Positions 58,710 to 64,000 of a DNA stretch of 64,000 nucleotides are shown in pieces. Where the stretch lies: assembly GCA_964400785.1 (NCBI GenBank), contig CAYNWB010000001.1, forward strand, positions 62,001-126,000. Reading direction: 5' to 3'. The stretch's first letter is position 1; each line of letters opens with the position of its first letter. The notes under the pieces were generated by a model. The model was not told the DNA's origin and made no database searches. It saw nothing but the letters and a program-made list of their open reading frames with translations. The stretch is from CAVQGZ01 sp964400785. Lineage in GTDB: Bacteria > Actinomycetota > Actinomycetes > Jiangellales > Jiangellaceae. Made by a program: the position numbers and the translations under genes.

Positions 58710-60094
58710 CCGGCACCTGGGGCCGCATCGAGCACACGGCGATCTCGCAGGTACGCGACCCGTTGCTGTTCGTGTCCCACGTCGAGGGGGTCGGCTGGGA
58801 CGAGTTCGTCGACGTGCGGGTCGACGGCGGGCGCGTGCGCCACGGCCTGGTGCTCGAGGTGGTGGACGACCTTGCCGTGCTGCAGGTGCTGGAAGGCACC
58901 GACGGCATCGACCCTGGGCGCACCTCCGTCACCTTCTCCGGCGGACCACTGCGCGTGCCCGTCGGCGAGCAGTGGCTCGGCCGGGTGTGCAACGGTCGCG
59001 GTGAGCCGATCGACGGCGGCCCACCCGTCCTGGCTGATCGCACGGCTCCGACCGCGGGCCTGCCGATCAACCCCGTGCTGCGTGAACCTCCGGCCGAGCC
59101 CGTGCTCACCGGCCTGTCGGCCATCGACGGGTTCACCACCCTGGTTCGCGGCCAGAAGCTGCCGATCTTCTCGGTCGCGGGGCTGCCCCACCTTGCGATG
59201 GCGACCCAGGTTGCGGCCCAGGCCTCGGCAGGAGGCGAGCCGTTCTGCGTCGTCTTCGCCGCCATGGGCCTGACCCACGCTGACGCGGCTGCCGTGCGCG
59301 ACGCGCTGGAGCAGCGCTCGGCTGCGGGCGAGCTGGTGACGATGCTGAACCTGGCCGACGACCCCGTCATCGAGCGCCTGCTCACCCCACGCCTGGCCCT
59401 GACCGTGGCCGAGCACCTCGCCTTCGAGGTCGGCCGGCACGTGCTCGTCGTCATGGGTGACATGACCAGCTATGCCGAGGCGCTTCGGGAGGTGTCCTCG
59501 AGCCGGGGCGAGATCCCCGCCCGACGCGCCTACCCCGGCTACCTCTACAGCGACCTGGCCTCGCTCTACGAGCGCTGCGGACGAATCCGTGGACGGCCGG
59601 GGTCGGTCACGGTGCTGCCGTTCCTGACGATGCCTGCCGGTGACGTCGCGCACCCTGTGCCGGACCTGACCGGCTACATCACCGAGGGCCAGGTGGTGCT
59701 GTCGACCCAGCTCTCCGCCGAGTCGGTCTACCCCCCGGTGGACCTGCTGAGCTCGCTGTCCCGGCTCATGCGCAAGGGCGCGGGGCCGGGTCGTACCCGT
59801 GCGGACCATCTGGACGTGTCGGCGCAGGCGCTGGCTGCTTTGGCCAGGGCACGCCAGGCTCGGGAGCTGGCCGACCTGGTCGGCGAGGATGCGCTGAGCG
59901 AGACCGACCGACGGTACGTCTCGTTCGCCGACACCCTCAACCGCGAGGTGATCGGGCAGTCCGTGGCCGAGACACGATCGCTCGAGCAGACCCTCGACCG
60001 CATCTGGCAGGCGCTGTCGGTGCTCCCCCGCCGTGAGCTCACGATGGTCTCCTCCGACCAGCTGGCCACGTACCTGCCCCGGAGCCGGCCATGA
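58706..60094 (+). CDS. ntpB: V/A-type ATPase regulatory subunit B
   Basis: The 462-residue non-catalytic subunit that alternates with A in the head. It shows the family features without a P-loop: PINPVLREPPAEPVLTGLSAIDG, GLPHLAMATQVAAQA, MGDMTSYAEALREVSSSRGEIPAR, GYPGYLYSDLASLYER and LTGYITEGQ. The GTG start overlaps the subunit A stop. Confidence 0.95.
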   Translation: MTGTWGRIEHTAISQVRDPLLFVSHVEGVGWDEFVDVRVDGGRVRHGLVLEVVDDLAVLQVLEGTDGIDPGRTSVTFSGGPLRVPVGEQWLGRVCNGRGEPIDGGPPVLADRTAPTAGLPINPVLREPPAEPVLTGLSAIDGFTTLVRGQKLPIFSVAGLPHLAMATQVAAQASAGGEPFCVVFAAMGLTHADAAAVRDALEQRSAAGELVTMLNLADDPVIERLLTPRLALTVAEHLAFEVGRHVLVVMGDMTSYAEALREVSSSRGEIPARRAYPGYLYSDLASLYERCGRIRGRPGSVTVLPFLTMPAGDVAHPVPDLTGYITEGQVVLSTQLSAESVYPPVDLLSSLSRLMRKGAGPGRTRADHLDVSAQALAALARARQARELADLVGEDALSETDRRYVSFADTLNREVIGQSVAETRSLEQTLDRIWQALSVLPRRELTMVSSDQLATYLPRSRP

Positions 60095-60723
60095 CCGCGC
60101 TGCGCGGACAACCGCCGGGCAGGGCGGGGCGAGTCTGGTTGCGCCGCAGGATCGACGTCGCGGCACGGGGGTCGGGGCTGCTCGAGACCAAGCTGCGCAT
60201 CCTGGCCGCCGAGGAGCAGCGGTTCAGCATCCTCGTCGACCGCACGGAGCGCGAGTGGCGGGCGGCCGTGGCCGATGCCGAGCTGTGGACGAGCCGTGCC
60301 CGGGTGCTGAGCGGCCAGCGGGGCCTGCGCCTGGCGTCGACGTCCGAGCCCGCGATGGTCGCCGTGAGCTGGGAGACGACCATGGGCGTCCGGTACCCCG
60401 CCCGCGCATGGGTACGCGTGCCTCCACCGGCCCCTGACGCACCGACTCCGGACAGCTCGGCGTTGGTGCTGGCCAGGCAGGCCTACCAGCGGGCGTTGGC
60501 CTCGGGGGCCGAGTACGCCGCCGCGGTCGCCGCGCGAGACTCGGTGCGCGCGGAAGCGGCCGGCACTCGCCGTCGGCTGCGAGCCCTGCAGCGGCGGTGG
60601 GAACCGGCCCTCGAGGCGGCACGACAGGCCCTTGCCGACTCGCTCGAAGAGGCCGAACGTGAGGACGGGGTGCGCATGCGCTGGAGTGCTCGTCGACTCG
60701 CGGGCGGGACGGAGGACCGATGA
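60091..60723 (+). CDS. ntpD: V/A-type ATPase central-stalk subunit D
   Basis: A 210-residue, mostly helical subunit that forms the rotating shaft. Both terminal helices are long and basic; the first half shows ARGSGLLETKLRILAAEE, similar to the usual LK-rich start, and the C-terminal helix includes RLRALQRRWEPALEAA. The ATG overlaps the subunit B stop by 4 bp. Sequence similarity is moderate by eye; gene order is decisive. Confidence 0.88.
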   Translation: MTALRGQPPGRAGRVWLRRRIDVAARGSGLLETKLRILAAEEQRFSILVDRTEREWRAAVADAELWTSRARVLSGQRGLRLASTSEPAMVAVSWETTMGVRYPARAWVRVPPPAPDAPTPDSSALVLARQAYQRALASGAEYAAAVAARDSVRAEAAGTRRRLRALQRRWEPALEAARQALADSLEEAEREDGVRMRWSARRLAGGTEDR

Positions 60724-61178
60724 TCAGACGGATCCTGCTGGCAGTGGACGACTCACCGGCCGGGCTCGCTGCTGCGCGTGCCGCGATGCTCCTGGCGCGC
60801 ACCTGCAAGGCCGACGTGCGTGCTGTCACCGTGCTGCTCGACGGACTGCTCGAGGCGGTGCTCTCAGGGATAGGAGGGCACGCTGAGAGCCTCGACGCCC
60901 TTCATGCCCGCCGTGGGGGTGGGCAGACAGCGCTCCTGCGCCACGTGGTGGAGCTCGGCCGCAGCGTCGACGTCGTCCCGGAGACGGCGGGGCTGGTCGG
61001 CGAGCCGGCAGCCTGCATCCTGGACGAGGCGCGCACCTACCGTCCCGACATGATCGTCATCGGCCGATCCGACCGACGTGAGGCGGGGCAGCCCTACGTG
61101 GGCTCCGAAGTACGGCATGTGCTCGAGTTCGCCGAGGTGCCCGTGCTCGTCGTGCCTGCGGACGGGCTCAACCCCTGA
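60720..61178 (+). CDS. Universal stress protein family (UspA)
   Basis: A 152-residue single-domain USP with the N-terminal ILLAVDDSPAGLAAAR and the C-terminal ATP-binding loop region IGRSDRREAG...VGSEVRHVLEFAEVPVLVVP. The G-x2-G-x9-G(S/T) motif is partly degenerate. It overlaps the ATPase subunit D stop by 4 bp, so it is the tenth gene of the operon. A role in sensing ATP or regulating the pump is an attractive inference. Confidence 0.88.
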   Translation: MIRRILLAVDDSPAGLAAARAAMLLARTCKADVRAVTVLLDGLLEAVLSGIGGHAESLDALHARRGGGQTALLRHVVELGRSVDVVPETAGLVGEPAACILDEARTYRPDMIVIGRSDRREAGQPYVGSEVRHVLEFAEVPVLVVPADGLNP

Positions 61179-61205
61179 CCACCGCACGACTGCGGCCGCC
61201 CGGGC

Positions 61206-62129
61206 TCAGCCGGCGCGAAAGCGTTCGTCGCCGAGGTGCTGGTCGGTGTAGCTGACCGGGTCCTCGACCGGCTCGAGGTGGGTGAAGGTCGTGGCTCCGG
61301 GCAGCGCAAGGGCGACGTCGCGCTCGAACTGCTCGCACACGTCGTGCCCGCGCTGGACGCTCCACTGGCCCGGCACGAGCAGGTGGACGTAGACGAAGCG
61401 CTGCCGGCCCGCCTCGCGGGTACGCAGCGCGTGGAAGACGACGCCGTCGGCCTCGTAGTCGGCCATGACGGCGGCGACCTTGGCCTGGTCGGCCGCCGGC
61501 AGGGCGACGTCGAGCAAGCCGGCTCCCGACCGGCGCAGCAGCACGAAGCCGGTCACCAGGATGTTGACGCCCACCGCCAGCGCGACAAGGGGGTCCAGCG
61601 GCTGCCACCCGGTCAGCGCGACCAGGCCCACGCCGATCAGCACGCCGACCGATGTCCACACGTCCGTGAGCAGGTGCTTGCCGTCGGCTTCGAGGGTGAT
61701 CGAGCGGTGCTCGCGACCGACGCGCACCAGCATCAGACCGACGACGAGGTTGATGACGGCGGCGACGGCAGAGATGGCCAGCCCCACCCCGAGCTGCTCG
61801 ATGGGCTGCGGGTTGATCAGCCGGTCGATCGCGGTCCAGACGATGGCGACCGCCGCCACGAAGATCATGCCCCCCTCGACGGCAGCCGACAGGTACTCGG
61901 CCTTGCCCAGGCCGAAGTGGTGGTGCGTCGAGGGGGGACGCCCGGACGCCTTCAGGGCCACGAGCGCCACGACGGCCGCCACGAGGTTCACCCCCGACTC
62001 CAGCGCGTCGGACAGCAGTCCCACCGAGCCGGTCACCCAGGCCGCCGCCGACTTCAACGCGATCGTGGTCAGGGCGGCCGCGATCGACAGCCACGCAAAC
62101 CGTTCGAGTCGTACCCCGCCCTGCACCAC
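61206..62129 (-). CDS. Cation diffusion facilitator (CDF) metal efflux protein
   Basis: A 307-residue CDF transporter with six helices and a C-terminal cytoplasmic domain. Motifs are GLLSDALESGVNLVAA, a His-rich stretch STHHHFGLGKAEY, and LEADGKHLLTDVWTS in helix V with the HxxxD metal site. Likely substrates are Zn2+, Fe2+ or Mn2+. It converges on the ATPase operon with a 27-bp gap. Confidence 0.9.
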   Translation of the reverse strand: MVQGGVRLERFAWLSIAAALTTIALKSAAAWVTGSVGLLSDALESGVNLVAAVVALVALKASGRPPSTHHHFGLGKAEYLSAAVEGGMIFVAAVAIVWTAIDRLINPQPIEQLGVGLAISAVAAVINLVVGLMLVRVGREHRSITLEADGKHLLTDVWTSVGVLIGVGLVALTGWQPLDPLVALAVGVNILVTGFVLLRRSGAGLLDVALPAADQAKVAAVMADYEADGVVFHALRTREAGRQRFVYVHLLVPGQWSVQRGHDVCEQFERDVALALPGATTFTHLEPVEDPVSYTDQHLGDERFRAG

Positions 62130-62254
62130 GGCTGCATGCTGCCATCGTCACCATGAGCACGGGCGACATCCCCCGGCGTCGGGTGTCGGGCGGCGTGGCC
62201 AACTCCACGCGCCGAGGGCTTGGACGGCCAGGCGCCACCAGCAAGGATGGGGCT

Positions 62255-64000
62255 GTGAGCGGTGGAAGCGAACCCTGGGTGATCGACGGTCTGCAGCAGG
62301 CGAGCGAGCAGCAGTGGCGAGCCAGCGTGGACGCGGTGCTGTCCCGGCGCCGAGGCGACCTCAGCCAGGACGAGCTCGACCGCCTCTTCGACTCCGTGCT
62401 GACCACGACGACCGACGACGGTGTCGTGCTGCAACCCCTCTACCGGGCACCGGACTCCCCCGGCGAGGCCGGGCTGCCCGGGCAGGCGCCCTTCGTGCGC
62501 GGTGGCCGGGCCGAGGGCGGGAGCCTGTCCGGCTGGGACGTGCGGCAGCGGGTCACCCTCGGGCCCGACCCGCGTGCCACCAACGAGGCTGTGCTGGCGC
62601 AGCTGGCCAACGGGGCCACGTCGCTCTGGCTCGACCTGGACGGCCAGTCCCCCAGCACCGACCTGCTGGACACCGTGCTCGCCGACGTCTACCTCGACCT
62701 GGTACCGGTCGTCCTGTCGGCGGGTCCGGCTGCCACAGAGGCGGCCTCGTCCCTGCTCGAGCTGTGGCGGCGACGCGAGGTCGCGGCGTCGTCGGTGCGC
62801 GGCACGCTGGGTTTCGACCCGATCGGACGATTCGCGACCAGCGGAGGCGTGGAGGACGCGGAGATCGGCCTGGCCGCCGCCGCCCAGGTCGCTCGCGAGG
62901 CCCAGGCCCTCCCCGGGGTCAGCACGCTCGTGGCCGACGGCTCGATCTACCACGACGCGGGGGCCAGCGAGGCCGACGAGCTCGCGCTCGCGCTGGCCAC
63001 GGGCACCGACTACGTGCGCGCTCTGCGCACGGCCGGGCTGGACGTGGATGCGGCGTGCCGCCAGGTCGAGGTGCGACTGGCGGCGACCGACGACCAGTTC
63101 GTGACGATCGCCAAGCTGCGCGCCGCCCGACGCCTGTTCGCCCGCGTGGCCGCGGTCGCCGGAGCGTCGGACACGGCTGGTGCCCAACGGCTGCACGCGG
63201 TGTCGTCACGAGCCATGCTCACCAGGTACGACCCTTGGGTGAACCTGCTGCGCACCACCGTCGCCGGGTTCGCCGCTGGCGTCGGCGGAGCCGACGCCGT
63301 CACGATCGAGCCGCACGACCTGCGCCTGCGATCGATCGACGACGTCGAGGGCAGCGGGCTGAGCACCCGGCTGGCACGCAACGTCCAGACGATCCTGATC
63401 GAGGAGTCGCACCTGGCCAGGGTGATCGACCCGGCCGGCGGCTCGTGGTTCGTCGAGCGACTCACAGACGAGCTCGCCCAGGCCGCCTGGCGGCGCTTCC
63501 AGCAGATCGAGGCTGCCGAGGGCATGGTGACCGCGCTGCTGACCGGGCTGCCCCAGGCCTGGGTCTCGGCCACCCGACGGGCGAGGGCCGACCGGATCGC
63601 CCATCGCAAGCAGCCGATCACGGGCGTCAGCGAGTTCCCGAACCTGGCCGACTCGGTGCCCGCGCAACCCCAGCTCTCCACCGGGCCGACGCCGTTCGAA
63701 CCGCTCGTCCCCCACAGCTACGCCGAGCAGGTCGAAGGTCTGCGGGACCGTGCTGCGGCGCATGCGGGCGCGACGGGGTCTGCGCCCACGATCTTCCTGG
63801 CCACGGTGGGCCCGCTGGCCGAGCACGCGGCACGGGCCACGTTCACGACGAACCTGTTCGCCACCGGCGGCATCGTCGCGATCTCGTCCGGCACGGTCAC
63901 GGCCGAGACGGCGGCCCAAGCATTCACGGACAGTGGGGCCCAGCTGGCCTGCATCTGCGGCAGCGATGCTCGCTACGCCGACGAGGCGGTCGCGGTGGCA
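62255..64000 (+). CDS. mutA: Methylmalonyl-CoA mutase small subunit (runs off window)
   Basis: The window holds 582 codons of the small (beta) subunit, which pairs with the catalytic MutB to convert methylmalonyl-CoA and succinyl-CoA. The TIM-barrel part includes VRQRVTLGPDPRATNEAVLA and IDPAGGSWFVERLTDELA. The start of the inactive B12-like domain (PTIFLATVGPLAEHAARATF) is present. AAGGA before GTG 62255 supports the start; ATG 62153 in frame is unlikely. mutB should follow directly. Confidence 0.93.
   Translation, partial: MSGGSEPWVIDGLQQASEQQWRASVDAVLSRRRGDLSQDELDRLFDSVLTTTTDDGVVLQPLYRAPDSPGEAGLPGQAPFVRGGRAEGGSLSGWDVRQRVTLGPDPRATNEAVLAQLANGATSLWLDLDGQSPSTDLLDTVLADVYLDLVPVVLSAGPAATEAASSLLELWRRREVAASSVRGTLGFDPIGRFATSGGVEDAEIGLAAAAQVAREAQALPGVSTLVADGSIYHDAGASEADELALALATGTDYVRALRTAGLDVDAACRQVEVRLAATDDQFVTIAKLRAARRLFARVAAVAGASDTAGAQRLHAVSSRAMLTRYDPWVNLLRTTVAGFAAGVGGADAVTIEPHDLRLRSIDDVEGSGLSTRLARNVQTILIEESHLARVIDPAGGSWFVERLTDELAQAAWRRFQQIEAAEGMVTALLTGLPQAWVSATRRARADRIAHRKQPITGVSEFPNLADSVPAQPQLSTGPTPFEPLVPHSYAEQVEGLRDRAAAHAGATGSAPTIFLATVGPLAEHAARATFTTNLFATGGIVAISSGTVTAETAAQAFTDSGAQLACICGSDARYADEAVAVA

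Noticed and set aside
58241..60166. Long leftward open frame opposite ntpB
   Set aside because: Shadow frame; composition is not protein-like and ntpB is certain.
62130..62254. Possible cobalamin riboswitch before mutA
   Set aside because: The 125-bp leader shows no B12-box-like sequence or recognisable fold.

Overview
This window is ordinary chromosome from a high-GC actinobacterium (Actinomycetota). The evidence is strong GC bias, frequent GTG starts, ATGA/GTGA gene overlaps, a fused 2-oxoglutarate decarboxylase (Kgd), a WhiB protein, a SigR/ZAS anti-sigma pair, nickel superoxide dismutase, and methylmalonyl-CoA mutase. The order whiB1, pdtaS, biotinyl protein, zinc anti-sigma, sigR, SRAP, aroA, rsgA matches the Mycobacterium tuberculosis Rv3219-Rv3228 region, so this part is an old conserved actinobacterial block. 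Genus cannot be fixed from sequence reading alone; a Micrococcales-like lineage is a guess. No transposase, integrase, phage gene or CRISPR array was seen, and no stretch longer than 300 bases lacks a gene.

Layout. 0-8 kb: leftward amino-acid cluster thrB(partial)-thrC-hom, lysA, then an argS-cation/proton antiporter pair, and a tRNA-Arg(CCG) head to head with argS. 7-24 kb: central metabolism and redox genes (VOC protein, MpaB-type oxygenase, citrate synthase, K+ channel, two SDRs, BASS symporter, a TPP enzyme, Kgd, quinone oxidoreductase, malic enzyme). 24-26 kb: the nickel SOD gene sodN starts a tightly overlapped run sodN-GNAT-rsbW-sigF and diverges from its maturation protease sodX. 26-38 kb: the conserved whiB1-pdtaS-sigR-aroA block, with ferritin, a second TPP enzyme and a FlK-like thioesterase inserted. 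38-45 kb: AI-2E exporter, a three-gene ABC exporter, cupin, YciI protein and a WS/DGAT acyltransferase. 45-53 kb: a branched-chain-amino-acid-type ABC uptake system with an acyl-CoA ligase embedded in the operon. 52.9-61.2 kb: a complete nine-gene V/A-type ATPase operon ending in a universal stress protein. 61-64 kb: CDF metal efflux protein and the start of mutA, cut by the window end.

How the parts work together. Thiol-oxidative stress (SigR with its zinc anti-sigma), superoxide (SodN/SodX), iron storage (ferritin), general stress (RsbW/SigF), WhiB and PdtaS form a dense stress-response neighbourhood. The sigR leader appears to carry two promoters and two start codons, which would give a normal and an extended sigma factor as known for Streptomyces SigR/SigR-prime. 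The liv-type transporter plus acyl-CoA ligase looks like an uptake-and-activation unit for an unknown carboxylic acid.

Regulatory reading. At least a dozen genes have a TAnnnT-like -10 hexamer ending 6-8 nt before the start codon and no ribosome binding site. This indicates leaderless transcripts and was used to settle several starts (lysA, argS, the K+ channel, a membrane protein at 26.2 kb, sigR, hisN and others). Convergent pairs are closed by inverted repeats, including a near-perfect 50-bp palindrome at 45.6 kb.
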